Assembly: GCA_945957605.1 (NCBI GenBank)
Contig: CAMFLR010000007.1
Coordinates: 62,001 to 126,000 of the forward strand
Direction of reading: 5' to 3'
DNA: 64,000 nucleotides
From: an uncultured Isosphaeraceae bacterium
GTDB lineage: Bacteria; Planctomycetota; Planctomycetia; Isosphaerales; Isosphaeraceae
Part shown: positions 10,301 to 17,666 of the stretch, in pieces
Position numbering within the stretch: position 1 is the first letter of the stretch
How the letters are laid out: each line of letters begins with the position of its first letter
Made by a program: the position numbers and the translations under genes
Notes under the pieces: generated by a model
Told to the model about the DNA's origin: nothing
Database searches by the model: none
What the model saw: only the letters and a program-made list of their open reading frames with translations

Positions 10301-11126
10301 GGACGACATCGACGACAACACTTACGAATTCGTGCGACGTTACTTCGCGCTCACGAACTTCGCAGGCGGTTTGCTACCGCTGCAGTATGACCCGCGATTC
10401 TTGATGCTTCGCCGCAACGTTTCGCCGATCACCGGCTCGACCGACATTCAAGGTTCGATCGAGATGATCCAGTTCGGCATTCACCAGCGGTTGCAGACCA
10501 AGCGTGGCCCGGAAGGAAAGCGCCGGATCATCGACTACATGGTCTTTGACCTCGACACGACGTACTTCCCGAACGCCAACCGCGACAACTTCGGCAAGCC
10601 GATCGGCCAGAATATGTACAACTTCGAGTGGTACGTCGGCGACCGCACGAGCATCGTGTCGTACGGTTGGTTCGAGTTCTGGAACATCGTGGGTGACCCG
10701 CTGTACCAGGTGGCGAAGAAGAACCAACTCGACCCGTTCGGTATGAACCTGACGACCTCGGGTATCAACATCAACCGTCCGCCTCGCGGCAATATCTTCC
10801 TCGGCTACACCTACTTCAACACTGGCCCGATTCAGACGTCGGCCCTCATCGCCAGCTTCAGCTACTGGATGAGCCCGAAGTGGTACGCCTCGGCTGGTAC
10901 GTCGTACGACTTCGGTAACTTCGGCCACCCGTTGTTGCTCGGTGCGAATGCGTCGCTCACACGCGTCGGTGCCGACTACTTCATGTCGATGGGCCTCACG
11001 GCAGTTCCGCTTCAACACAGCTACATGTTCGCATTCGAGATCGCGCCACGGCTTAGCCCGTCGTTGCGACTCGGCTCGGGTGCGGGTATCACCCGGCTTG
11101 ACCCTCGTTACGCACCGGTGCAGTAA
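7326..11126 (+). CDS. LptA/LptD-like LPS-assembly outer-membrane protein
   Basis: An approximately 1266-residue envelope protein. After a signal sequence (hydrophobic GLMLILLAPWAA) an OstA/LptA-type domain begins near residue 50 (EISLTADKVRYWEE, LLEGHASAFKG). A Pro/Ala-rich, probably disordered segment spans about 170-360. A second OstA-like unit lies near 385-500 (DVEADSIIIW, IYLEGHVIFRQ). A long C-terminal region rich in alternating aromatic strands then starts at NVFYMGPVPVFYWP, as in the LptD beta-barrel. LptD inserts lipopolysaccharide into the outer leaflet. This version carries the LptA-like part in the same chain. I chose GTG 7326 because GGAGGAG lies just before it and the signal peptide follows. 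An upstream GTG at 7221 would add 35 non-signal residues. The barrel function is inferred. Confidence 0.8.
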   Translation: MRGYLTTYGRRRCRAAGFGLMLILLAPWAASRGQAPGDSSTADSAPVETEEISLTADKVRYWEESGTKHVLLEGHASAFKGDVGIRSERALATIVSEPDDQGKLVHRVEVTLRGKAKHSNRDEAPSAEISARWATNGDLKVTAAKATDLRALDGPPADLNFPSELPRTAQSKAKPRPAPFARKRPVKDDQIQRASATAEEPPPLPVEDLPALPAAATEPSQAPPALEPRPQEARPDDSSPRKPSRPRTEEERPIRLRDPAYKPVQFIDGQGFPDRENGQPRPAAPATPAAPGDAPPPDEFGPSILPPIIEAPGNTTPAPRAPANADDTELSPLPGIEPNRSAPPRAENRNPAPILPGTQRITNIYQRVGPNATVETLPTTADGTVVIIIRGGVNIVTEAAKLGTVDVEADSIIIWRKKKTDDAYSRVGPDNVMVDSQDDPMEIYLEGHVIFRQDRRVWQGKDDQATYHAKRAYYDYRADRFLGLDAEIDIFAPGLISPLKINTPRAEAFHPLVAAPNGGMFPSTFREIRAETTTSTGSRFPRPGYRFNSKSIDVKDVLSDNVPPNTAGDNKNNDMRTTSRIDARQNVFYMGPVPVFYWPRFVTDADDLEPPLRQFSFRTNNYFGQQLLLDFNGFKVFNLRKPTFIDQWNLDFDYLSARGIGLGSELGWSGTDPLRDIMDPYHRSTTITPSILTDYFGYFDLWGIQDKGRDVLGPGPAVVTANVFVRGPGGTEVIAGKAGYQRISVPAFQNYRGRVNFRHMQSLLTPDSDPLEDFRFNVEVGFYSDRQFLEQYYKRLYDIGLDHEVLFYGIKQWENQAITLHTEMNPNVFNTETQWLPKLDYYRLGDSLLGDHLTYFQHTGVDYANIHTANEVDNKNIFAFIPFDPTSNTAGSLGSGRAYTAHEIDLPLNFNFIRVVPYVQGQATAWNEQLGGQSVGRIWGSAGARADILAHKPYPNVESELFNVHGLNHKIDFVVDAHSAYSNVNLNRLAIQDDIDDNTYEFVRRYFALTNFAGGLLPLQYDPRFLMLRRNVSPITGSTDIQGSIEMIQFGIHQRLQTKRGPEGKRRIIDYMVFDLDTTYFPNANRDNFGKPIGQNMYNFEWYVGDRTSIVSYGWFEFWNIVGDPLYQVAKKNQLDPFGMNLTTSGININRPPRGNIFLGYTYFNTGPIQTSALIASFSYWMSPKWYASAGTSYDFGNFGHPLLLGANASLTRVGADYFMSMGLTAVPLQHSYMFAFEIAPRLSPSLRLGSGAGITRLDPRYAPVQ

Positions 11127-11128
11127 CC

Positions 11129-11698
11129 ATGTTTCGATCCGACGAAGCCAGCAAAGTTTCGGTTGAGTCACCCTATATCGCCACGATCGGCCGTGCCGAA
11201 GCGCCACGCGCTCGCACGCCAGGCCCAGATATTGCGGTCGAGCCCGTTCCCGACCTCGCGTCGCAGTTCGAGCTCGACGAACCTGAAATCTGGATCTCAC
11301 GCGCCGGCCGGCGCAATCTCCGCGAGAAGCTCATCGCGGGACTCGTGGGCATCAAGTTCGCGGTGCGTGGCGATTCGAGCTTCTTCGCGCACGCCTACCG
11401 CGCACTTCTGGTCTTCCTCACGGCCGGAATGATCGGCGTGCCACCGATCGGCTGGTGTCTGCTGGTGATCGGTCTGGGACTCGTGCTGATTGCCGAACTC
11501 GCGCATTCCGCCGTCGACACGCTCGCCCGGGCGATCGGCGATCCCGATGAACCCAAACTGCGCGTCGCACGCGATATTGCAGCCGCGGCTGTGCTCGTGG
11601 CCGTCGTGATTTCCGCCGCGATTTCAATCACCGTGTTGACGATCAAGCTGGGCGATTATCTCGGCTGGTGGGAACGCCTGCCGATCGACATGCATTGA
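11129..11698 (+). CDS. DgkA-family (diacylglycerol/undecaprenol) kinase-like membrane protein
   Basis: A 189-residue protein starting two bases after the LptD-like stop, so probably translationally coupled to it. The first 80 residues are a soluble extension. The rest matches the DgkA trimeric membrane kinase: three spans (about 90-108, 110-128 and 155-178), IAELAHSAVDTLARAIG in place of the usual E-x-x-N-(S/T)-A-(I/V)-E motif, and KLRVARDIAAAAVLVA in place of the K-x-x-D-x-(A/G)-(A/S)-AAV motif. The first motif keeps the first Glu but has His for Asn and Asp for the second Glu. Likely role: lipid phosphate recycling linked to the envelope. With these substitutions, activity is uncertain. Confidence 0.72.
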   Translation: MFRSDEASKVSVESPYIATIGRAEAPRARTPGPDIAVEPVPDLASQFELDEPEIWISRAGRRNLREKLIAGLVGIKFAVRGDSSFFAHAYRALLVFLTAGMIGVPPIGWCLLVIGLGLVLIAELAHSAVDTLARAIGDPDEPKLRVARDIAAAAVLVAVVISAAISITVLTIKLGDYLGWWERLPIDMH

Positions 11699-11702
11699 AC
11701 AA

Positions 11703-12215
11703 TTACTGCTGCACTTGCTGTTGCTGGCGTGCATGAAGCGCGGCGTGTGATTTTTCGTCCTCGGGGCGAGTATCGCGACCGCGCTTCACAGTCAGTTCGA
11801 TCCGGCTGAGATATTTCACGTTCGCGCAATCATCGAGCTCGGCTGAGTGACACGTCGCCGGGTCGCGAATGAGAAAGCGAATCGGCCCACCGGCCGAAGT
11901 GCTGATCGGCGCTCCCTGCTGCTGATACAGCACCATGCCGCGGTCGAGAATATCGGCCAGCGGAATCGAGACGTGGAAGTCGTCGTGATCGGCGTGCAAG
12001 GTGAGATAATTCGCCTCGGCGTGCGGTTTCACGAGTTCGAGCAACGCCCGTAAGTCGACCGCCTGTCCCTTGCGGCCAGGATGAACAGGCGAAACGTCGG
12101 CGATTTGGTAGTGCGCGGGCAGCGCTAGGAGCGCGTCGTAATCAAAACGATGCGGCAGTTCGACCGCGCCGTCGACGAGTAAATGTGCAGACGTGTTTGT
12201 TTCTTCGTGGTTCAT
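11703..12215 (-). CDS. Small sulfite-oxidase-fold (molybdopterin-domain) protein
   Basis: A 170-residue protein resembling the 'oxidoreductase molybdopterin-binding' fold: an opening LLVDGAVELPHRFDYDALLALP, then VDLRALLEL, LHADHDDFHVSIPL and GGPIRFLI. Bona fide enzymes of this superfamily carry a Mo-coordinating Cys in the first third. I see none there; the only Cys residues are late (ATCHSAELDDC). It may be a cofactor-free or degenerate member. It starts 9 bases downstream of the GlcNAc-kinase stop, so it is probably the last gene of that minus-strand run. The C-terminus is Gln-rich. Confidence 0.65.
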   Translation of the reverse strand: MNHEETNTSAHLLVDGAVELPHRFDYDALLALPAHYQIADVSPVHPGRKGQAVDLRALLELVKPHAEANYLTLHADHDDFHVSIPLADILDRGMVLYQQQGAPISTSAGGPIRFLIRDPATCHSAELDDCANVKYLSRIELTVKRGRDTRPEDEKSHAALHARQQQQVQQ

Positions 12216-12224
12216 GGACGTATC

Positions 12225-13169
12225 TTATCGCGGAGAATTCAAAGCGCGGCGGGCGAGCACCAACGCACCTTCAACAGGATGTTCGACGCCTCGCGTATTC
12301 ACGTGAAAGCCGCGGGATTCGAGGCCGTCAATCATACCTTGCTGCACGGCGACACAATTGAGGATGAGCCCACCGCCCATACCGACATCAAGCGGTCCGC
12401 CATTCCAGCCGAGTCGGTGAGCCACCGCGGCGATGATATCAGCCAGGTCGCGCCCAGCCGGCGTGAGAATTTCGTCCACGATCGCCCGATCTTCGTCCGC
12501 GGCCGCAACAACCGCTGGTACCATTCCCGCAATCCACGCGCGATCATATCCGCGTCCATAGACCGCTGAAACTAGACCGACGGGATGCTCGATCTCCATG
12601 AACCGGCAGACGTGGCGAGCTAGCGCGTCGTGTTCGGCGGACCGTGGATCGCGGCCGTCAGTCAGGCGAGCGATGCGGCGAAGGGCAGCGACCGCGACCG
12701 CGTATCCACTTCCTTCATCGCCAAAAATATGCCCCCAGCCGCCGGCGCGAACACGTCGGCCATCGGCGGCGATGCCCATTGCGATCGAGCCTGTTCCCGC
12801 GATCACGCCGACGCCCACGCCGCTCGGCGTTCCCGCGGCGACCACGAGTTCGCAGTCGTTCGTGAGCACGAGCGATCGCGCCCACGACGCTTGATCCGAC
12901 CAGTCTCGCAACAGAACGCGGTCTTCCTCGCGATCGAATCCGGCGAGACCAAGGCAGGCGACGGCCACAGGCTGAACCGACAGGCCCGCGCTTTCGAATG
13001 CGCCCTCGATTGCAGCATTGAGCGAGGTCCGTGCAACCGTGGCGCCCACCGATTTGACGTTCGACGGCCCGGATTCCGCGCGGCCGACGACGCGTCCACT
13101 CTCATCGGCCAGCCAGCAGGTCGTTCCCGTTCCGCCGCCGTCCATTCCCAGGACCAAACAGTCGCTCAT
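12225..13169 (-). CDS. N-acetylglucosamine kinase (BadF/BadG-type ATPase)
   Basis: A 314-residue sugar kinase of the ASKHA superfamily. The phosphate-1 loop MDGGGTGTTCWLAD is at residues 9-22. The adenosine/phosphate-2 segment is GVIAGTGSIAMG, and the family signature GGWGHIFGDEGSGYAVA follows. Phosphorylates GlcNAc (or a related amino sugar) to the 6-phosphate in the cytoplasm. Its ATG overlaps the stop of murQ in an ATGA, so translation is coupled. MurQ makes GlcNAc-6-phosphate from MurNAc-6-phosphate, so the pair fits cell-wall sugar recycling. I see no MurNAc kinase (AnmK/MurK) nearby; this enzyme could in principle act on MurNAc as MurK does. The exact substrate is inferred. Confidence 0.85.
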   Translation of the reverse strand: MSDCLVLGMDGGGTGTTCWLADESGRVVGRAESGPSNVKSVGATVARTSLNAAIEGAFESAGLSVQPVAVACLGLAGFDREEDRVLLRDWSDQASWARSLVLTNDCELVVAAGTPSGVGVGVIAGTGSIAMGIAADGRRVRAGGWGHIFGDEGSGYAVAVAALRRIARLTDGRDPRSAEHDALARHVCRFMEIEHPVGLVSAVYGRGYDRAWIAGMVPAVVAAADEDRAIVDEILTPAGRDLADIIAAVAHRLGWNGGPLDVGMGGGLILNCVAVQQGMIDGLESRGFHVNTRGVEHPVEGALVLARRALNSPR

Positions 13170-14086
13170 GCCGGCATCTCATCACGGGTTGCCGCGGCGA
13201 CGGCGCTGCGCACCTGGCCGCCACAGCGGTTCAAAAGCACCTCGGCCTGTTCAGGAGTGACGCCGGCAAGCGCTGCGACAAGAGCGGGTTTCAGGCGTCC
13301 ATTCGTCGCTTCGAGAAGTCGCGCCGCCTCGTCGTCGCTGATGTCACCCAACTCGCGCAAAATGCGTCGCGTGCGCAGGCGAAGTTTGTGATTCGTCGGC
13401 TGCAGGTCGATCATCCGGTTGCCGTACGTTTTGCCAATGAGCACCATCGCGCCCGTGGTGATCATGTTGAGAATCACCTTGGTCGCAGTACCGGCCTTCA
13501 GTCGGGTCGAACCCGCAACCACTTCCGGACCGACAACCGGCGCGATATCGAGATCGACGACGCCACCGAGCACGCTCCGCTCATTGCAGGCGATTCCGAC
13601 TGTGAACGCGCCGCGGCTTTTCGCGAGTTCAACCGCACCGAGGACATAAGGCGTTCGTCCCGAGGTGGCGATCCCGATGACGATATCATTCGGCCCAGGT
13701 TCGAGCGCGAGCAAATCGGCCGCACCACGTTCGGGATCGTCTTCAGCGCCTTCAACCGCGCGAGTGAGCGCTGTGTGTCCACCGGCGATCAGGCCGACCA
13801 CCTGTTCGGGACGCGAATTGAACGTCGGCGGACACTCGGATGCATCGAGCACGCCGAGGCGGCCGGATGTTCCCGCACCGATGTAGAGGATACGTCCGCC
13901 GCGTTTGAGGCAATCGGCCGCACGCTCGACTGCAATCGCGACCGCATCGCCCACCGCGCCAACGGCTGCAATGGCACGGGCGTCTTCCTCGTTCATCAGC
14001 GTGACGATTTCACGCGCACTCAGGCGATCGATTTCAAGCGATCGCGGATTGAGTGCTTCCGTTGTCAGGTGATCTTCTAACGCCAT
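13166..14086 (-). CDS. murQ: N-acetylmuramic acid 6-phosphate etherase
   Basis: Cleaves the lactyl ether of MurNAc-6-phosphate to give GlcNAc-6-phosphate and D-lactate in peptidoglycan recycling. The 306-residue length is typical. The SIS sugar-phosphate-binding domain has GAGTSGRLGVLDASECPPTF near residues 72-91 and TSGRTPYVLGA near 152. The family signature GSTRLKAGTATKVILNM and the later TNHKLRLRTRRI are intact. A C-terminal helical UBA-like tail (TPEQAEVLLNRCGG) is present, as in other MurQ proteins. Its presence indicates that the organism makes and recycles peptidoglycan. It starts 38 bases after the Hsp70 stop. Confidence 0.95.
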   Translation of the reverse strand: MALEDHLTTEALNPRSLEIDRLSAREIVTLMNEEDARAIAAVGAVGDAVAIAVERAADCLKRGGRILYIGAGTSGRLGVLDASECPPTFNSRPEQVVGLIAGGHTALTRAVEGAEDDPERGAADLLALEPGPNDIVIGIATSGRTPYVLGAVELAKSRGAFTVGIACNERSVLGGVVDLDIAPVVGPEVVAGSTRLKAGTATKVILNMITTGAMVLIGKTYGNRMIDLQPTNHKLRLRTRRILRELGDISDDEAARLLEATNGRLKPALVAALAGVTPEQAEVLLNRCGGQVRSAVAAATRDEMPA

Positions 14087-14123
14087 CGAATCTTCCAGCG
14101 CAAGAATGTGCGAAAATCAATAA

Positions 14124-15935
14124 TCAAGCATCCGAGTCGCGGACGTTGTATTCCAGCTTCCAGCGGCGGTCGTCTCGCGTGCACTGGCACCAGAGATCGA
14201 GAGTTCCCACCTCGGTCACGTGCGTATGCAACTTCACAGGCACCGTGTCACCTTCGTGCGAAGCGTCGGAAACTTCGAGATGCGTCTCGATCGGTTCGAG
14301 TTCCTGCACCTCGTCGGCCGTCCAGCGTTCGAGAACGGTGCCTACCTTGTCGTCACGCCTCGTGGTCGAACCAAGGAAACGAAACGAGGTCGGCTCGCCG
14401 ACGATCAGGCCGAATTCAGGCCCCGGAACATCGGTTTCGGTACCTTCTTCCATACCCATCGGCACGACACAAAGCGCCTTGATCGGCGGCGTCACACCAG
14501 GAACGGCAGGAGCCGACGACTCGATGCCGACGTAATAAGCCCGAGGCACGCCGCCCCGAATCCTAACGCCCTTACCGCGTCGAACAAGACCGTAGTATGC
14601 GGCCCCTTGCGCGACGGCCAGATCAAGATCGCCACCGCCGAGAGCTGGAACATCAGTCCCCGCCCAGCCGCTCAGCACGCTGATCACGCGATCGCGCAAT
14701 TCGCTCGCCTTGAACACGCCGCCGTTGAACAACACGGCCGACGGTCGCACCGCGCCGCCACTCGCATGCAGCGATCCAGCCTGACCAGCGAGGAACTTCG
14801 CCAGGTGTTTCGTTACCGCGGCATCGGCCGCGTAGGGGAGGCCGATTTCAGTCAGGCCGACGCGCCTGCCTCGTGCTGGGGCATCAGTGATCTGGCAGCC
14901 AGGAAAGAATCCATCAAGCAACACCGAGTTGAGCGTATCACGACTCAATTCCGTTTTGATCGATCCGCCAATCACTTTCGAGCCACGACCCAACACAGCG
15001 ACGGGCGCGGTCGTCTTGCTGGGATGTGCGAAGAGAAACTCTTTCGCAGCTCGGCAGGCGTGACCAAGACCGACGCGTTGAGTCGAATCGAGGCCGTCCA
15101 TTCCGCCGGGGATCGTGGCAGCCACCGCATAAGCGAGCGCCAAATCCATGTTGTCGCCGCCGAGCAAGATGTGCTCGCCAACGGCCAGACGCGTCAGCTC
15201 GAGGTCGCCGCTTTGATCGCTTACCGAGATGAGCGTGAAGTCGGTCGTGCCGCCGCCGACGTCGCAAACAAGGAGCAGGTCGCCGACTTTCACCTTCTTC
15301 CGCCAGCCGTCACCCTCGCGGCCAAGCCACGAGTAGAACGCCGCCTGAGGCTCTTCGAGCAGCGTGACATTTTTCAAGCCAGCGAGGCGCGCTGCTTCAA
15401 CCGTCAACTCGCGAGCGGCAGCGTCGAACGACGCGGGCACCGTGAGCAAAACGTCCTGTTCTTCGAGACGATCGGCGGCAGCCTTTCCAGCAATCTTCGT
15501 ATTCCAAGCGTCGCGCAGGTGCATGAGATACGCGGCCGACGCATCGAGTGGTGAAATCTTCGACACATCTTCGGGAGCGTTCCACGGCAAGATTGCACTC
15601 TTGCGGTCGACGCCGTTATGCGAGAGCCAGCTTTTTGCCGAGCTGACGAGTCGCCCCGGCACTTTGGCGCCGTGCTCGCGTGCAAAGGCGCCGATGATTC
15701 GATCGCTCGACGACTTCCAGGGCAAGTCGGTCGATCCGGCGGGAAATTCTTTGGCGGCTGGAAGGTAAAGGAACGACGGCAACACGGGGCGATCGCTCAC
15801 GTCGTTCAGGCCGACGACCTGGGGCAGGGGGAGGGGAGCGATGGGCGGCAGTTCGTCGCCCGCCGCTCCAGTATCGGCGTAGGCCAGAGCGCTGTTTGTA
15901 GTTCCCAGGTCGATGCCGACGACGTACCGCGACAT
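14124..15935 (-). CDS. Divergent Hsp70-family protein, short form
   Basis: A 603-residue protein with the Hsp70/actin-type ATPase. Phosphate-1 is GIDLGTTNSALAY (residues 7-19), phosphate-2 is VCDVGGGTTDFTL (about 240), and LLEEPQAAFYSW is in the position of the DnaK LNEPTAA segment. A region corresponding to the substrate-binding domain follows, but it is not DnaK-like, and no DnaJ or GrpE is adjacent. It starts two bases after the stop of the DUF2760 gene, a pairing I recall from planctomycetes and deltaproteobacteria. It shares long near-identical stretches with the Hsp70 at 42080 (for example LVSSAKSWL, GVDR, ILPW). The client is unknown. Confidence 0.88.
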   Translation of the reverse strand: MSRYVVGIDLGTTNSALAYADTGAAGDELPPIAPLPLPQVVGLNDVSDRPVLPSFLYLPAAKEFPAGSTDLPWKSSSDRIIGAFAREHGAKVPGRLVSSAKSWLSHNGVDRKSAILPWNAPEDVSKISPLDASAAYLMHLRDAWNTKIAGKAAADRLEEQDVLLTVPASFDAAARELTVEAARLAGLKNVTLLEEPQAAFYSWLGREGDGWRKKVKVGDLLLVCDVGGGTTDFTLISVSDQSGDLELTRLAVGEHILLGGDNMDLALAYAVAATIPGGMDGLDSTQRVGLGHACRAAKEFLFAHPSKTTAPVAVLGRGSKVIGGSIKTELSRDTLNSVLLDGFFPGCQITDAPARGRRVGLTEIGLPYAADAAVTKHLAKFLAGQAGSLHASGGAVRPSAVLFNGGVFKASELRDRVISVLSGWAGTDVPALGGGDLDLAVAQGAAYYGLVRRGKGVRIRGGVPRAYYVGIESSAPAVPGVTPPIKALCVVPMGMEEGTETDVPGPEFGLIVGEPTSFRFLGSTTRRDDKVGTVLERWTADEVQELEPIETHLEVSDASHEGDTVPVKLHTHVTEVGTLDLWCQCTRDDRRWKLEYNVRDSDA

Positions 15936-15936
15936 A

Positions 15937-16413
15937 TCAGGGAATCTCCACCTCGGCGGGTGCGAGCACTGGGCTGTCGCCGCGCGAGGCGGGCAGCACC
16001 GGCAATTGCACCGACTTCACCTTCCAGCCGTGGTGCTTGAGAATTCCCTGGAACGGCGGAGCGCCGTGAACGTTTCCCGTAAGCCGGATTTCGGTCGGGT
16101 CAAAGTCAGTCGCGACGTGAATTTGCGACTCTTCAGCGCCCGCCAGGACGGGTTCGATCGTGAGGTAGTCGCGAAGCGCCTTGCGGCAGCCTCGGTGAAT
16201 ATCACGCACCGCCGCGCCGATCTGGGCGTCGGTATAAGCGTCGATCTCTTCTTGCAGGAAGTCGACCAGCCGCCCGTCGCGCTGAAGAACCGTGAGAATC
16301 CGCAAATCCGGACCGGCAGGTGCCTTGGAGAACAACGCCTCGACGCGAGCAGCGAAGTCGGCTTGAGTCAGGGTCTGCCAGAACGCCTTCAGGGCAAGAA
16401 CAAACTGGTTCAA
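15937..16413 (-). CDS. DUF2760-family protein, partner of the divergent Hsp70
   Basis: A 158-residue cytoplasmic protein. Its N-terminal helix NQFVLALKAFWQTLTQADFA and a C-terminal part ending in ILKHHGWKV, SVQLPVLP and LAPAEVEIP match my memory of the DUF2760 family, which sits directly upstream of Hsp70-like genes. Start: TTG at 16413 preceded by GAGGAG at the right distance. A GTG at 16455 would add 14 basic residues without a better site. It is separated from the Hsp70 start by a single base, so the two are made together. A co-chaperone role is inferred only from linkage. Confidence 0.75.
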   Translation of the reverse strand: MNQFVLALKAFWQTLTQADFAARVEALFSKAPAGPDLRILTVLQRDGRLVDFLQEEIDAYTDAQIGAAVRDIHRGCRKALRDYLTIEPVLAGAEESQIHVATDFDPTEIRLTGNVHGAPPFQGILKHHGWKVKSVQLPVLPASRGDSPVLAPAEVEIP

Positions 16414-16567
16414 CGCGCGGCTCCTCAACCGAGATCGAGAGGGTCCAGGGCGCACGCCTCGACGGCAATGTGCCCGGGAACATTCAACGTCTCAGTGTAA
16501 CCGCCTCGCATCACGATGAAAACGGTTTGCACCGCGATGCGATATGATCGCCCGGCTTCCCAGCGAT

Positions 16568-16801
16568 TCAGTCGTCCATCGCAGGAAGTTCGTCACGCTC
16601 GGCAACCATCGGACGTGATTTCTTGGGAACGCGAACATCGACGAACGGCGCCTGCACGTGCACGTCGTCATCGGTATCGACTCGGACGACGGAACTGCGG
16701 GTGGTTGGCCGACTAGAGACGCGTTCTGGCCCGTTTTGACATCCCGCCGTGGAGAAGAGGGCAACCAGAACGATAACGCCGGAGAAAGCGATTCGGCTCA
16801 T
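16568..16801 (-). CDS. Small putative lipoprotein
   Basis: A 77-residue protein with a hydrophobic N-terminus and a lipobox-like end, LFSTAGC (Cys20). An acidic, soluble tail follows, containing VRVDTDDDVHVQAPFVDVRV. A ribosome-binding site GGGAG lies 8 bases before the ATG. No family recognised. It lies upstream of the DUF2760-Hsp70 pair, but a gap of about 150 bases leaves operon membership open. Confidence 0.6.
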   Translation of the reverse strand: MSRIAFSGVIVLVALFSTAGCQNGPERVSSRPTTRSSVVRVDTDDDVHVQAPFVDVRVPKKSRPMVAERDELPAMDD

Positions 16802-17000
16802 TCCGAAGACTCCCTACAGAATGAACAACCCGCCCGAAAGCGGTTGGGAACTTGGTCGACTACGCGCGGATTTCGGGTTAATCTAAGTATTAAGTTTGCG
16901 CCATCTTATGTGAGATTCTACCGCACTTATGGGAACGGAGACGGTCGGTGACGGCCCGATTCTCAGGTTCTCCATGCGCCGGATCGGAGGAATCGTTCTA

Positions 17001-17354
17001 ATGCGTCCACTCGATGTCCGTGAGGTGGGCGGAGCGCTGATCGTCGTGTTCGACGACCCGCAGAGCGTGAACGACGGCCAGTCGGACCAGTTCCGCAACG
17101 CGGTCTATGAACGGGTCGAAGAACAGCCACGGCCGCGCATCGCCGTCGACCTCGCCGCAATGGATTTCCTCTCCAGTTCGGGAGTCGCGCTACTCATTGG
17201 TCTCCGCCGGCGCATTATCGCGCTAGACGGCAAACTCGTCCTGCTTCGCCCCCATCCGTACGTTCGCGATCTCCTTAACATGATGAAGCTCGCCCCTCTC
17301 TTCCTTTTCGCCAACGACGAGAGCGCGGCGCTCGCACTGCTCCCACCGTCGTGA
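17001..17354 (+). CDS. STAS-domain protein (anti-anti-sigma-factor type)
   Basis: A 117-residue single STAS domain. The strand GGALIVVFDD is followed by the core FLSSSGVALLIGLRRR, where the second or third Ser is at the phosphorylated position of SpoIIAA/RsbV-type proteins. The remainder (KLVLLRPHPYVRDLLNMMKL, with AALALL near the end) completes the fold. Such proteins release a sigma factor from an anti-sigma kinase when unphosphorylated. No partner kinase or phosphatase lies next to it. I chose ATG 17001 because GGAGG sits 10 bases upstream. An ATG at 16929 would add 24 residues. Confidence 0.82.
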   Translation: MRPLDVREVGGALIVVFDDPQSVNDGQSDQFRNAVYERVEEQPRPRIAVDLAAMDFLSSSGVALLIGLRRRIIALDGKLVLLRPHPYVRDLLNMMKLAPLFLFANDESAALALLPPS

Positions 17355-17666
17355 ACCGACTAATCGCTTCTCACGATTCTCTCGACACCCCTCCTCTCCT
17401 AAACTTCCTATCCTTCTGAAGACTTGTGGTTTCTTAAGTCGAGTAAAAGGACGTGATGACAGATCACGGCCTCGGCGGGAGCAGTCCCCGGCGAAAGACT
17501 CGCCGGACGATCGCTCTGCGTGATGTGGGCCAGGTCACGTCATTGTGTGCAGCCGGTTCGGCCATCCGAGTCACGGACGGCAACTGAGGGCGGCGGAATG
17601 GACCGCGCGCCATCGGCCCCGGTCTTGATTCGCCCCAGGTGGGGTTGTCCGCGAAGGGAGTCTTCC
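17355..17666 (+). other. Structured leader region upstream of the exported surface protein
   Basis: A 312-base gap. It begins with a pyrimidine-rich stretch (17370-17420). Two perfect small hairpins follow: CGTGAT-gacag-ATCACG (17452-17468) and CCGGCGA-aagac-TCGCCGG (17488-17506). A good ribosome-binding site, GAAGGGAG, lies at 17653-17660. I recognise no known riboswitch consensus and no gene. Confidence 0.4.

Noticed and set aside
14220-15554. 444-codon plus-strand frame antisense to Hsp70
   Set aside because: The Hsp70 motifs are on the minus strand and its frame is complete; the antisense frame has no domain.
17452-17506. Cyclic-di-GMP or cobalamin riboswitch
   Set aside because: The two hairpins do not carry the conserved cores of these classes as I know them.
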